Of a stretch of DNA of 64,000 bases, positions 26,705 through 35,265 are shown one piece after another. Source of the DNA: Raoultibacter massiliensis (GTDB lineage: Bacteria; Actinomycetota; Coriobacteriia; Coriobacteriales; Eggerthellaceae). The notes beneath the pieces were generated by a model. It saw only the letters and a program-made list of their open reading frames with translations, was not told the DNA's origin and did not search any database. Position 1 is the first letter of the stretch, and each line of letters begins with the position of its first letter. The stretch spans positions 2,065,415 through 2,129,414 of the forward strand of contig NZ_LT962671.1 of NCBI RefSeq assembly GCF_900199545.1. The letters are read 5' to 3'. The position numbers were made by a program, and so were the translations under genes.

Positions 26705-27578
26705 TGCGAGCACCTTTCTCGAGCACCGATACGATATAGGCGAGTATCTCCGCCGCAGCATTAACCCCGCAGCACGCAAGGATGCCCTCGAACTGCGCGT
26801 TCGAATTCACCTCGCAGAAAACAGGCTGCCCCTGCTCGCCGAACAGGATGTCGACGCCGGCAAAATCCAAACCGATCGTCCGGCAAACCGAAAGCGCCAT
26901 GCGCTCGAACGGCTCGGGCGCATCGAAGGGTTCGGCCGATGCGCCGGCAGCGATGTTGGCACGGAAATCCCCGCCTCCCGACGATCGCAATATTCCCGCA
27001 ATCACACGATCGCCGACCACTTGCAGGCGAACGTCGCGACCCCTGCTCGATTCGACGAACCCTTGCAGAATCGAAGCGCGCGCACCGAACGATCCGAGCA
27101 CCGCTACGAGTTCGTCGCGCGAGGAGGCAAGGTGGACCTGCTCTCCGAACGACCCGCTGCTCTCCTTTGCAACAAGGGGCAGCCCAAGCCGCTCGATCGC
27201 CCGATCGGGAAAGGACTCGCCGTCCCACGAAGGCGGCTGAAAAGCCATCGGCACGATGATCGTATCGGGCATTTCGATTCCGCTTTCGGCAAGCGCCAGA
27301 TAGGTGAGCGCTTTGCTATCGCATATTTCAATGGCATCGGCGCGGTTGAACACAGGCAATCGCTGCGCTTCGAGCAGCCGCGCCAAGCAGATGTCTTTAT
27401 CCCAAAACAAAACGAAATCGGGCAGCAACGCGCGCTCGCGCGCATCCGCAAAATCAAACGGCGCCAATTCGATGTTCGTCTTCACCGAAAGCCCGATGCC
27501 CATCGCCTCGGCGGCATCCAGAAGATGGGAATACGTCGCCTTGAAGCGATCGGATCGCAAGAACCCGTTAACGACCAA
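26682..27578 (-). CDS. RimK-like ATP-grasp ligase
   Basis: 298 aa. ATP-grasp features: LPLVAKESSGSFGEQVHL as the lysine/glycine-loop region, LQGFVESSRGRDVRLQVVG, and FAGVDILFGEQGQPVFCEVNSNAQFEG as the metal-binding end, as in RimK/LysX enzymes that form peptide-like amide bonds. The start appears to be TTG at 27578 with GAAGG just upstream, 13 bases after the previous stop codon. Both neighbours are tightly packed, so it belongs to one transcription unit with them. The amino-acid substrate is unknown. Confidence 0.8.
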   Translation of the reverse strand: MVVNGFLRSDRFKATYSHLLDAAEAMGIGLSVKTNIELAPFDFADARERALLPDFVLFWDKDICLARLLEAQRLPVFNRADAIEICDSKALTYLALAESGIEMPDTIIVPMAFQPPSWDGESFPDRAIERLGLPLVAKESSGSFGEQVHLASSRDELVAVLGSFGARASILQGFVESSRGRDVRLQVVGDRVIAGILRSSGGGDFRANIAAGASAEPFDAPEPFERMALSVCRTIGLDFAGVDILFGEQGQPVFCEVNSNAQFEGILACCGVNAAAEILAYIVSVLEKGARNGGDAVR

Positions 27579-27590
27579 CCAACCTTCGAT

Positions 27591-28217
27591 TCAGATCACC
27601 TCGCCTAGCCGAATCACCGCTTCTTCCAAGGAGCCGCATACCGCCTCGAACGCAGACGGACAAGCGTCAAAGCCGAACATGCGCACGTTCATTTCTATCT
27701 GAAAACAGCAGGCAGGCGACCTTCGCGCAACATCGGAAGAAACCCGAAAAAAGCCCGCTGCCGGAAAAACGGTATCGACGGTGACCGGCTCGATGCCGTG
27801 GGATTCGAATGCCCGTCGAACCACGGCAAGCAAGTCGTCCCTGTCGTCGATATTGCGGCCATGGCCCGTCCCGATTTCAACCATGCTCTGATGGCGTGCG
27901 GCCATCTCATGCAGATCGAGCACCACCTTGATTCCCTTTTCCTCGACAAAGCGCACGATCCGATCGCGATACGCACTCGCCTCATCGTAATTCGGATCCT
28001 CAAGCGAACTGCCGCACCGATATATGATAGGGCATCCTATGCGCTCGTTGAGGCATCGTGCAAGCCTTCCCGTATCGGGCTCGGCCTGCTTTATCGTGCC
28101 CTCGCGACCGTGCTCGACCTGATGAGGTGCCGAAAGAAGCACAAATCCAGCACCCTCCTCAACAACGTAGGAGCGATCTCCGTCCTCAATGCGATTATCG
28201 TCGAACATGCGGTTCAT
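27591..28217 (-). CDS. N-formylglutamate amidohydrolase-like protein
   Basis: About 208 aa, matching the FGase superfamily: SAPHQVEHGREG near the N-terminus and VVLDLHEMA with the metal-binding Asp/His/Glu, then GTGHGRN. Classical HutG-type enzymes release glutamate from N-formylglutamate, but no histidine-degradation gene is nearby. Being first in a unit with a RimK-like ligase and a membrane protein, it may cleave a glutamyl or related amide in the same pathway. Start chosen at 28217 with GAGGAG seven bases upstream. Confidence 0.7.
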   Translation of the reverse strand: MNRMFDDNRIEDGDRSYVVEEGAGFVLLSAPHQVEHGREGTIKQAEPDTGRLARCLNERIGCPIIYRCGSSLEDPNYDEASAYRDRIVRFVEEKGIKVVLDLHEMAARHQSMVEIGTGHGRNIDDRDDLLAVVRRAFESHGIEPVTVDTVFPAAGFFRVSSDVARRSPACCFQIEMNVRMFGFDACPSAFEAVCGSLEEAVIRLGEVI

Positions 28218-28256
28218 ACCGATGCTCCTCACAAGCGCGAGCGGCCAAGGGGCCCA

Positions 28257-29708
28257 TTATACCGCGCTCAGATACTCCGCAATGCCCTTCGCAGCGCGCT
28301 TGCCCGCACCCATCGCAAGAATCACGGTGGCAGCGCCGATCACGGCATCTCCTCCCGCAAACACGCCGGGGATCGAAGTCATGCACGTCTCGTCATCGGC
28401 AACGATGAGATGGCGCGGCGTGGTTTCCAGGCCAGGCGTCGTATCGGCGATGAGGGGATTCGATTTCGAACCAACCGCTATGACCAGCATATCGATGTCG
28501 ATGACGAAATTGCTGCCCGCAATCTCCATCGGACGCCGGCGGCCGCTTGCATCGGGTTCGCCGAGCTCCATCCTCACGCATTCCAGTCCGCTGACCCAAC
28601 CCTCTTCGTTGCCGAGCACACGAACGGGGTTGGTGAGCATCTGAAACGCGATGCCCTCCTGCTCCGCATGATGGATTTCTTCGGCACGGGCGGGCATCTC
28701 CTCTTTCCCGCGGCGGTAGACGATCGTCACCTCCGCGCCAAGGCGGCGAGCCGTGCGCGCTGCATCCATTGCAACGTTGCCGCCACCGACGACAACGCAT
28801 TTCTTGCCCGCGTACACCGGGGTAGCGTATTCGGGAAACTTGTAGGCTTTCATAAGGTTGACGCGGGTCAGCAACTCGCTTGCGACCATGGAGCCGTTAA
28901 GCCCCTCGCCCTCGATGCCCAGATACGAAGGAAGCCCCGCACCCGTACCGACGAATACGGCATCGAAACCCATTTCGCCCATCAGCTCGTCGATGTCGTA
29001 CAGCTTGCCGACAAGGGCGTTCACTTCGAACGACACGCCTAGATCGGCGATCGCCGAAACCTCTTTCGCCACAAGATCCTTCGGAAGGCGAAACTCGGGG
29101 ATGCCGTAGGTGAGCACGCCGCCCACCCGATGCAATGCCTCGAACACCGTTACTTCGGCATGGCATTTCGCAAGCTCTCCCGCACAGGTAAGCGATGCGG
29201 GACCCGAGCCGACAACCGCAACGCGCTTGCCGGAAAGATCGTGCCCCGTTGCGCATTCGCTTCCGCTGCGATATTCCTCGAGGGCGGCTGCGGCTTGCTC
29301 GGGATTAGCAAAGGCCCAGTCGGCAACAAACCGCTCGAGACGGCCGATGCCCACAGGCTCTCCGTTCTTGCCACGGGTGCACACGCCCTCGCACTGGTTT
29401 TCCTGCGGGCATACACGACCGCAGATGGCGGGAAGCGTGTTGGTTTCCTTCACGACAGCATAGGCGCGGCCGAAATTGCCCTCGCCCACCTCGCGGATGA
29501 AATCGGAGATGGGAACGCCGACCGGACAGCCGCTCACGCACGGCTTGTTCGGACAATGGATGCAGCGAAGCGCTTCGTTGACGGCCTCCTCGGCCGAATA
29601 ACCCTGCGAAACCTCGTCGAATGTTTGCGAGCGGATGGTCGGATCGAGCTCGGGCATAGGGGTCTTTTCCTTTTGCCTGTTCACTTGCAGTTTCTTTGCG
29701 TCTGCCAT
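28257..29708 (-). CDS. nfnB: NADPH-dependent glutamate synthase-like flavoprotein; NfnB (large) subunit
   Basis: 483 aa. N-terminal ferredoxin-like part with Cys clusters (CIHCPNKPCVSGCPVG, CGRVCPQENQCEGVC) followed by two nucleotide-binding domains (GSGPASLTCAG for FAD and GGGNVAMDAARTARRLGA for NADPH). Start at 29708, two bases after the stop of the small subunit gene. With the 29711-30559 gene it makes the Nfn pair, an electron-bifurcating NADH-dependent reduced ferredoxin:NADP+ oxidoreductase; older annotations call it gltA or sudA. No glutamate synthase large subunit is present. Confidence 0.88.
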   Translation of the reverse strand: MADAKKLQVNRQKEKTPMPELDPTIRSQTFDEVSQGYSAEEAVNEALRCIHCPNKPCVSGCPVGVPISDFIREVGEGNFGRAYAVVKETNTLPAICGRVCPQENQCEGVCTRGKNGEPVGIGRLERFVADWAFANPEQAAAALEEYRSGSECATGHDLSGKRVAVVGSGPASLTCAGELAKCHAEVTVFEALHRVGGVLTYGIPEFRLPKDLVAKEVSAIADLGVSFEVNALVGKLYDIDELMGEMGFDAVFVGTGAGLPSYLGIEGEGLNGSMVASELLTRVNLMKAYKFPEYATPVYAGKKCVVVGGGNVAMDAARTARRLGAEVTIVYRRGKEEMPARAEEIHHAEQEGIAFQMLTNPVRVLGNEEGWVSGLECVRMELGEPDASGRRRPMEIAGSNFVIDIDMLVIAVGSKSNPLIADTTPGLETTPRHLIVADDETCMTSIPGVFAGGDAVIGAATVILAMGAGKRAAKGIAEYLSAV

Positions 29709-29710
29709 GG

Positions 29711-30559
29711 CTATTCCCCCTTCCCGTTCATGCAATCTCGTCCCTCGTTCGCCTCTCGGGCGGCATTCTCGAACGATCGGTACTGCACGCCGCGACGCAT
29801 CGCATCGTCGTAGTCGACAAGATGGCCGTCGAAATCGGGACCGTCGACGCACGCATGCAGGTACTCGTCTCCCACCTTCACGCGACAGCCGCCGCACATG
29901 CCCGTCCCATCGATCATGAGAGGGTTCATGGAAACGAGCGTCTTGATGCCGTAAGGCTTCGTGGTTGCCGCCACGAATTTCATCATGATGACCGGACCGA
30001 CCGCAAGCACAAGATCGTAATCGGCGCCCTCGTCGATGCGCTGCTGCAGCGCCTGGGTGACGAGGCCCTTGTTGCCGTTCGAACCGTCGTCGGTCATGAT
30101 GATCTGCCGAGAGGAATTCTCGTTGATCTCGTCTTCGAGGATTATGAGATCTTCAGTGCGAAAACCCGTGATCACATCAACCTCGACGCCGTGTTCATGC
30201 AGCCATTTCGCCTGGGGAAACGCGATGGCGGTTCCCAAGCCGCCACCGATCACGCAGGCGCGCTTAGCACCTTCGAGCTCAGTGGGATTGCCGAGCGGCC
30301 CCGCGAAATCCAAAAGGGAATCTCCCGCCTTCATCTTCGCGAGTTTCGCAGTGGTGGCGCCCACTGCCTGAAAGATTATCGTCACCGTGCCGGCCTGCGC
30401 ATCGCAATCGTTCATGGTGAGCGGAATGCGCTCGCCCTCTTCGTCGATGCGGAGCATGATGAACTGGCCGGGCCTGATCTTCTTCGCAATGGCGGGCGCC
30501 TCGATGACCATGCGGGTCACTTCGTCATTGAGCGCCTCAACTTCAATAATGGGATACAC
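29711..30559 (-). CDS. nfnA: NfnA (small) subunit, ferredoxin-NADP+ reductase-like
   Basis: 282 aa. FAD/NAD-binding layout of dihydroorotate dehydrogenase electron-transfer subunits, with GQFIMLRIDEEGERIPLTM (flavin), GGGLGTAIAFPQAKWLHEHG (NAD) and a C-terminal [2Fe-2S] site CGGCRVKVGDEYLHACVDG. GTG start at 30559 behind GAAGGATGAG. Two bases separate it from nfnB. In strict anaerobes Nfn balances NADH, NADPH and ferredoxin, which would feed the reductases in this region. Confidence 0.88.
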   Translation of the reverse strand: MYPIIEVEALNDEVTRMVIEAPAIAKKIRPGQFIMLRIDEEGERIPLTMNDCDAQAGTVTIIFQAVGATTAKLAKMKAGDSLLDFAGPLGNPTELEGAKRACVIGGGLGTAIAFPQAKWLHEHGVEVDVITGFRTEDLIILEDEINENSSRQIIMTDDGSNGNKGLVTQALQQRIDEGADYDLVLAVGPVIMMKFVAATTKPYGIKTLVSMNPLMIDGTGMCGGCRVKVGDEYLHACVDGPDFDGHLVDYDDAMRRGVQYRSFENAAREANEGRDCMNGKGE

Positions 30560-30648
30560 GGCGATCTCATCCTTCTCGTCTCAGATGCAAAAACAGCACC
30601 GATGCGTACGGAGCACGGTGCCGCTTCACTCATTAGTATCGACGGGTA

Positions 30649-30657
30649 ATTATAGCA
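30649..30657 (-). promoter_or_regulatory. Extended -10 promoter of nfnAB
   Basis: Minus-strand TTGCTATAAT contains TGN directly before TATAAT (30654-30649), an extended -10. It gives a leader of about 80 bases to the GTG at 30559. No strong -35. Confidence 0.55.
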
Positions 30658-30826
30658 ATTCCCTTATGCGGGATATGTTTCCAAACGGTTAAAGGAGCCG
30701 AAACACCGCGTTACAGGATGCGAACGGAAGGGAAAGCACCCGATACGGCTTCACGAGAACCCGGACAAGCGCATCTGTGCCAAAGCGCAGCCAGCCCGCA
30801 TCGAAGGCCCGCGACCCGAATCCGCA

Positions 30827-30870
30827 AAAAGAGCGAGCGCGAGCGGCATCGAAGCCGTTCGCGCTCGCTG
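30827..30870 (-). terminator. Rho-independent terminator of the 30897-31325 gene
   Basis: On the minus strand AGCGAGCGCGAACGG and CCGCTCGCGCTC pair around a short loop, followed by TTTTTG. Confidence 0.85.
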
Positions 30871-30896
30871 GGTTCGACAATCGGCCGCCAGACGCC

Positions 30897-31325
30897 TTAA
30901 GCCTGCCGCTGTTTTTTGATGTTGAAAGCCAGAACCGCACACAGGATGACAACCAACAGGCCGATGAGCTGCGACAAGGGGAACGAACCCTGCATAACGG
31001 CCATCACGGAGCCAACCACTGCAAGAACGACCCCGACGACGGATAGGACGAAAAACGGTCCGATCTTGGCGGAGTTCTTTGCCCCACGATGACCGAGGAA
31101 GCCGATGATCAGGTAGAAAACTCCTGAAATAACGAAACCCGCACCCATGGCAACCGAAAGCGCGGCGGCATCGACAGCCGATCCGTTCACGTCGATAGCC
31201 TGGCCGGCTACGCCGGGGATCGATGCCCCGAAGCAGAGAAACGCTCCGAGCAGAACCACGATGATCGCATAGATGATCATGATGATGGATACGACCTTCA
31301 ACGCCTTTTGAGAACCTGACATCAT
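30897..31325 (-). CDS. Four-helix small membrane protein, unknown function
   Basis: 142 aa with four predicted membrane helices (about residues 10-32, 55-80, 88-110 and 115-135) and a basic C-terminal end (KKQRQA). Start chosen at 31325 with AAAGGAAA just upstream. Monocistronic: own terminator, and divergent from the first LysR gene, whose promoter lies in the shared upstream region, so the LysR could control it. No family recognised. Confidence 0.65.
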   Translation of the reverse strand: MMSGSQKALKVVSIIMIIYAIIVVLLGAFLCFGASIPGVAGQAIDVNGSAVDAAALSVAMGAGFVISGVFYLIIGFLGHRGAKNSAKIGPFFVLSVVGVVLAVVGSVMAVMQGSFPLSQLIGLLVVILCAVLAFNIKKQRQA

Positions 31326-31495
31326 TTTTTCCTTTCGATCCAATGAAAAGGCCGGCCGACGGCGAGCGCGAATACCCGAAAAGCCGCCCACCGCCGCAAG
31401 GGCGATTTACGCGAGCGGAGCATGGGCTCATGTCGACAAGACCTTCCACAGAGTATCATCGCACGCCGATCATGCACGCGATCCGTTTCGTGCTC

Positions 31496-31544
31496 CAACT
31501 TCTCGTTGCGTCTGTTGACATGGTATTTCGCCAATTCTTATCAT
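31496..31544 (+). promoter_or_regulatory. Promoter and dyad of LysR gene 1
   Basis: TTGACA (31515-31520), 18-base spacer, TATCAT (31539-31544). Just upstream CAAC-TTCTC-GTTG (31496-31508), a dyad repeated identically before the second LysR gene. Candidate autoregulatory site. Confidence 0.65.
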
Positions 31545-31609
31545 GGAAATCATATTTTGTAGGCATATGTAACCAACATCCGCACAACGGCAGACGCGCA
31601 GGGATCGTT

Positions 31610-32539
31610 TTGAACATCAACCAGGTAAGATACTTTATTTCTGCGGTCGAACGCGGCAGTTTTTCCGCAGCCGCCGCAGATCATTACATCACGGCCCAAG
31701 GCATGTCGAAATCCATCGCCGATCTCGAGCACGAAATCGGGCTGCAGCTGCTCGTCCGGAAAAACCGAGGCGTCGAGCCCACCGAGTTCGGCGCCAAGTT
31801 CTACGAACAGGCAAAACTTGCCGAGCGCTGCTTCGACAATCTGGAGGGGTTCGCCCGCGACTACGTGCTGCCGGCCGACGGAGCGCCCTCCCTCGTTTTG
31901 CTGATCTGCGCCCCCAGCTTCATCGGCATGGGCAAAGTGAGCACGAGCGTAGCGGCGTTCATTCGCAAGAACCTGGGCATCAACGCGTCCATTTCGTTCG
32001 GACCGCCTGATTACTGCTTGACGGCCCTATCGGACGGAGCGGCCGATCTCGTAATCACCATCGGCAAAGCATCTATCGAAAACATCGACTGCGACCCCAT
32101 CGGAACCATCCCCTGCGGGGCTCAGGTATCTTTGGACAATCCGCTTTCGCGGAAGAAGAGCATCCGGCTCGCCGATCTCGAAGGAGCGCATGTCGCCTTC
32201 TGGCCCGGCAACGAGTTCTTCAACGAATCCATAAAGAAACGCCTTGCTGAGAAAGGGGCCATGATCGACCCCATCCCCCTTGAAGCCGACCTCGAAGACA
32301 TGACAAATCTGCTCGAACGCGGAGGAGCGCTGTTTCTCCCTTACATCAGCGCCATCGAAGACGAGGTTGCACACTCGATCGCCGTTCCCTTCGATCCGAA
32401 CGAAGGCATAACCGCACCGCTGTGCCTTCTTGGCAATCCGAAAAACCAATCGTCGAAAGTGCAGGCACTCAAGCGCTTCTTCATGGCTGCGCAGCGGTTC
32501 ATCTCGGAGTCGAAGGCCTCCGAGATCCTCTCCCAGTAG
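31610..32539 (+). CDS. LysR-family transcriptional regulator 1
   Basis: 309 aa. N-terminal winged helix-turn-helix (residues 1-60; NINQVRYFISAVERGSFSAAAADHYITAQGMSKSIADLE) and a short LysR effector domain. I place the start at the TTG at 31610 because AGGGA is upstream and the paralogue at 32750 begins with the same residues (NINQ). The two regulators are clear paralogues in tandem. The ligand is unknown. Targets may include the divergent four-helix membrane protein or their own genes. Confidence 0.85.
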   Translation: MNINQVRYFISAVERGSFSAAAADHYITAQGMSKSIADLEHEIGLQLLVRKNRGVEPTEFGAKFYEQAKLAERCFDNLEGFARDYVLPADGAPSLVLLICAPSFIGMGKVSTSVAAFIRKNLGINASISFGPPDYCLTALSDGAADLVITIGKASIENIDCDPIGTIPCGAQVSLDNPLSRKKSIRLADLEGAHVAFWPGNEFFNESIKKRLAEKGAMIDPIPLEADLEDMTNLLERGGALFLPYISAIEDEVAHSIAVPFDPNEGITAPLCLLGNPKNQSSKVQALKRFFMAAQRFISESKASEILSQ

Positions 32540-32633
32540 CGCCGATGCCCGCACGCCTTGAAGCTTCCCTCGCGTTTCCGTCGCTCCCCGCAAGTAAGTA
32601 AGTTCTTATTTAACTGGTATAATCGCCATGCCT

Positions 32634-32683
32634 CAACTTCTCGTTGCACTTTGTTGACACCCGCATAAGGGTACCCATAATGA
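32634..32683 (+). promoter_or_regulatory. Promoter and dyad of LysR gene 2
   Basis: TTGACA (32654-32659), 18-base spacer, TAATGA (32678-32683), preceded by CAAC-TTCTC-GTTG (32634-32646) exactly as before LysR gene 1. Confidence 0.65.
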
Positions 32684-32749
32684 ACGATGCTGCCTTTTGC
32701 GAAAAGCTTCTTCAGAGGCAAACATGCACCCGTCTCCAGAGGAATCGCT

Positions 32750-33724
32750 GTGAACATTAACCAGATCAAATACTTCGTATCGGTTGTCGAATGCGGCAGC
32801 TTCTCCTCAGCCGCCGCCGAACAGTTCATCACGGCCCAGGGCATGTCGAAATCGATCGCCGATCTGGAAAGCGAAATCGGCGCGCAGCTGCTCGTGAGGA
32901 AGAACCGCGGCGTCGTTCCAACGGATTTCGGATACGAGTTCTACGAGCGTGCGCAACTGGTCATGGGCTGCTACGAAGACCTTGAATCGTTTGCGCGCAA
33001 CCACAGGAACAAAACGGCAGGCACATCGGTTTTCAGCGTCTACATATGCATTCCCGCCTTCGGCTCCAAAGAAAAGGTCAGCGTCAACGTTGCCAAGTTC
33101 ATCAGCACCAACCTCGGAATCGAAACCGAGATCCACTTTGGCTCCAAAAGCGAATGCCTTGCGGCCCTCGACAGCGGCGATGCAGACGCGGTCATCACCA
33201 TCGGCAAAGCCGACGTTGCCGGCTACGATTGCATACCCGTCGGGAAGCTTCCCTGCGGGGTCCAGATATCCAAGCGCAACCCCCTCTCGCAGCAGCCCTA
33301 CATACGCCTTGCCGAGCTCGAGGGAACCAGCGTTGCCCTGTGGCCTCATTACGATTTCTTCAACGACCATGTCAAGCAGATGCTTGCCGCCAAGGGAGCG
33401 CCGATCGATCCTCGGGAAACCGATCGCTCCATTCGCAGCCTCATCAAAATGTACGCAACGGGCGGCGCCGTCATTGTCCCGCGCATCGCGGCGCTCGACG
33501 TCGACATCATGCAAACCAAACCCGTGTCGTTTCATCCCGACGAGGGGCTCTCCGTTCCCATGTGCATCATAGGCCCCTTGGGAAGAAAGTCTCCCGCATT
33601 CCCCGCTTTCTGCAATCTGGCGGCAGCGCACAACAACAGCACGTCGACCGCCGCGACCGAACAGACGATAGCTCAGGTCATTCCCCCTGATTCGGATACC
33701 CGCCAGAGCAAAGCCGCACGCTGA
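32750..33724 (+). CDS. LysR-family transcriptional regulator 2
   Basis: 324 aa, same layout as LysR 1: helix-turn-helix (NINQIKYFVSVVECGSFSSAAAEQFITAQGMSKSIADLE) with almost the same recognition helix, and a diverged effector domain with a longer C-terminus. GTG start at 32750 behind AGAGGAATC. The near identity of the DNA-binding parts predicts that both proteins recognise the same dyad, so they may cross-regulate while sensing different ligands. Confidence 0.85.
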   Translation: MNINQIKYFVSVVECGSFSSAAAEQFITAQGMSKSIADLESEIGAQLLVRKNRGVVPTDFGYEFYERAQLVMGCYEDLESFARNHRNKTAGTSVFSVYICIPAFGSKEKVSVNVAKFISTNLGIETEIHFGSKSECLAALDSGDADAVITIGKADVAGYDCIPVGKLPCGVQISKRNPLSQQPYIRLAELEGTSVALWPHYDFFNDHVKQMLAAKGAPIDPRETDRSIRSLIKMYATGGAVIVPRIAALDVDIMQTKPVSFHPDEGLSVPMCIIGPLGRKSPAFPAFCNLAAAHNNSTSTAATEQTIAQVIPPDSDTRQSKAAR

Positions 33725-33755
33725 GGCCGCTTGCCGAGCGCGTCTGCGAGCAACG

Positions 33756-33790
33756 AAGGAAGGGCGCCCCGTTGAGGAGCGCCCTTCCTT
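33756..33790. terminator. Bidirectional terminator between LysR 2 and the membrane protein
   Basis: AAGGAAGGGCGC and GCGCCCTTCCTT, perfect 12-bp stem with an 11-base loop, between convergent genes. Confidence 0.8.
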
Positions 33791-33818
33791 GCAGATACCG
33801 GCGATGCGACGCAATCGG

Positions 33819-34979
33819 CTACAGCATCGACGACAACGGCAGCGCCAGATTGCCCACCACGACGAGAACGACGAACAGAGCAAGCATGACGCGTCCGTAG
33901 AACTGGGCGAACGCTTCGCTTCCATGCTCTTTGCGAATCGCGTTGATGCTGATGACAACCGATGTTCCCGCAATGATGATTCCCACGCCGAACAGGTTTC
34001 CGTACTCGAGCAAGCCCATCTGCAACGCATCGGGAACCAGGTTCGCGCCCACCATGATGTTCGAGACCGAGCCGAAGAACGCCGCACCGATCATGCCGAG
34101 CGGATCGACCCGCCTGAACGTGCATATATAGAGGCAGAGCAGTATCCACGCCGTCGTGCCGTAAAGGGCGATGAAGCACTTGATGAAAAGGCCGATGCCT
34201 TCGCGGTTGATTTCAAGCTGCGCCATAACCTCGGTCTTGTAGACCGAACTGTTGTCACCGTATTCATCGAAGGCGGGATTGAGCAACGGGTCATCGTAAG
34301 CGATGACCGCCTGCGCCACATCGAAGCGCGTCAGCTGATACCCCGTTATTCCGAGATTCGGGTTCGTATAGCTCTCGTCGGCGGCGGCAACGAGCACGAT
34401 GCTGTTCACGTTTTCGGAAGGCTCCAAGTAAATGCGCAACTGGTGCGATTCAAGCGGGAAACGAGGCGTCCAGAACTGCTTGTTGATCACCACATCGTAG
34501 CGAATAAGCTGATAGTTCGTACTTCCCTCGTGATATTCATCCAAAAGGGTAAGCCCGTTTGTCTTTCCCTTGTAGAAATGAACGGTCTCATTGGTGGCGA
34601 AATCGAGTTCGGGATCGCCTTCCCAGCGGTATCCCACCTGCAAGACAACCTCGAACTGCGAGTTCTTTATGTCAACCGCACGCACCTGCTCAAGGTAAAC
34701 GGCGGTCTCCACGTGCGTCGCATCGCCCGAAAACTCTTCGACCTTTTCCTGCAGCTCTGGTGAAACCTCCTGCAGATACTGATTCCAGTATGCATCTTCC
34801 GCAACCTTGTCCTGGTACAGCTGGCAACAGGTCGCGATAAGGAAAATGCCGAATATCAAAACGACCGCCGCAATGCTACCGAAAAGCCGCCGCCTCTGCC
34901 ACGGTTCCATATCATGCAACCGGTACTTCTTCTCCGGCTGCTTCTTTTCGTTCGCTTCCACCTTGCGCCCCTCTGCCAT
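33819..34979 (-). CDS. DUF4436/pentameric-channel-like membrane protein
   Basis: 386 aa. One N-terminal membrane helix (about 30-52), an extracytoplasmic beta-rich domain of about 200 residues, then four membrane helices to the C-terminus. In the beta domain VVLQVGYRWEGDPELDF and FPLESHQLRIYLEP resemble the beta strands of prokaryotic pentameric ligand-gated channels, and the four-helix block with LVPDAL after helix 2 is similar in order; DUF4436 proteins share this layout. The Cys-loop and WxPD motifs are missing. Start chosen at 34979 with GGAGGA upstream. Function open. Confidence 0.55.
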   Translation of the reverse strand: MAEGRKVEANEKKQPEKKYRLHDMEPWQRRRLFGSIAAVVLIFGIFLIATCCQLYQDKVAEDAYWNQYLQEVSPELQEKVEEFSGDATHVETAVYLEQVRAVDIKNSQFEVVLQVGYRWEGDPELDFATNETVHFYKGKTNGLTLLDEYHEGSTNYQLIRYDVVINKQFWTPRFPLESHQLRIYLEPSENVNSIVLVAAADESYTNPNLGITGYQLTRFDVAQAVIAYDDPLLNPAFDEYGDNSSVYKTEVMAQLEINREGIGLFIKCFIALYGTTAWILLCLYICTFRRVDPLGMIGAAFFGSVSNIMVGANLVPDALQMGLLEYGNLFGVGIIIAGTSVVISINAIRKEHGSEAFAQFYGRVMLALFVVLVVVGNLALPLSSML

Positions 34980-35265
34980 ACGTTCGATTCCTCCCATTTT
35001 TGCAGCAGGCCAAACATCGATCGCTTCAACCCGCATTTATATCCGAGTCGTGTATTCTAGCGTCGTCCCCTGGGCGTGTCTCTCGTTCGGTCTCCGTTTC
35101 AACGAGAAGTTGGACGCCGCACCCGTTCAACGAATCGATGACCGAACGGCGCAACGCACTTCACATCGTTCGGCCTTTCGTATAATCAATGGAATTGCAG
35201 GCCGTACAGCAACGAACCGCGTCGTCGAACGCAAGCGCCCGCAGAAGCCCGAAGGAGAACCCGCC

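Larger units (their letters stand above)
30560..30896. other. Intergenic region with nfn promoter and a terminator
   Basis: Holds the nfnAB promoter at its left part and the terminator of the 30897 gene; no supported gene. Confidence 0.6.

Noticed and set aside
26682..27578. Glutathione or D-Ala-D-Ala ligase
   Set aside because: ATP-grasp core matches RimK-like enzymes; N-terminal domain does not fit Ddl or GshB and context is different.
28257..30559. Glutamate synthase (GOGAT) small subunit
   Set aside because: No large GOGAT subunit; the neighbour with a C-terminal [2Fe-2S] site identifies the Nfn pair.
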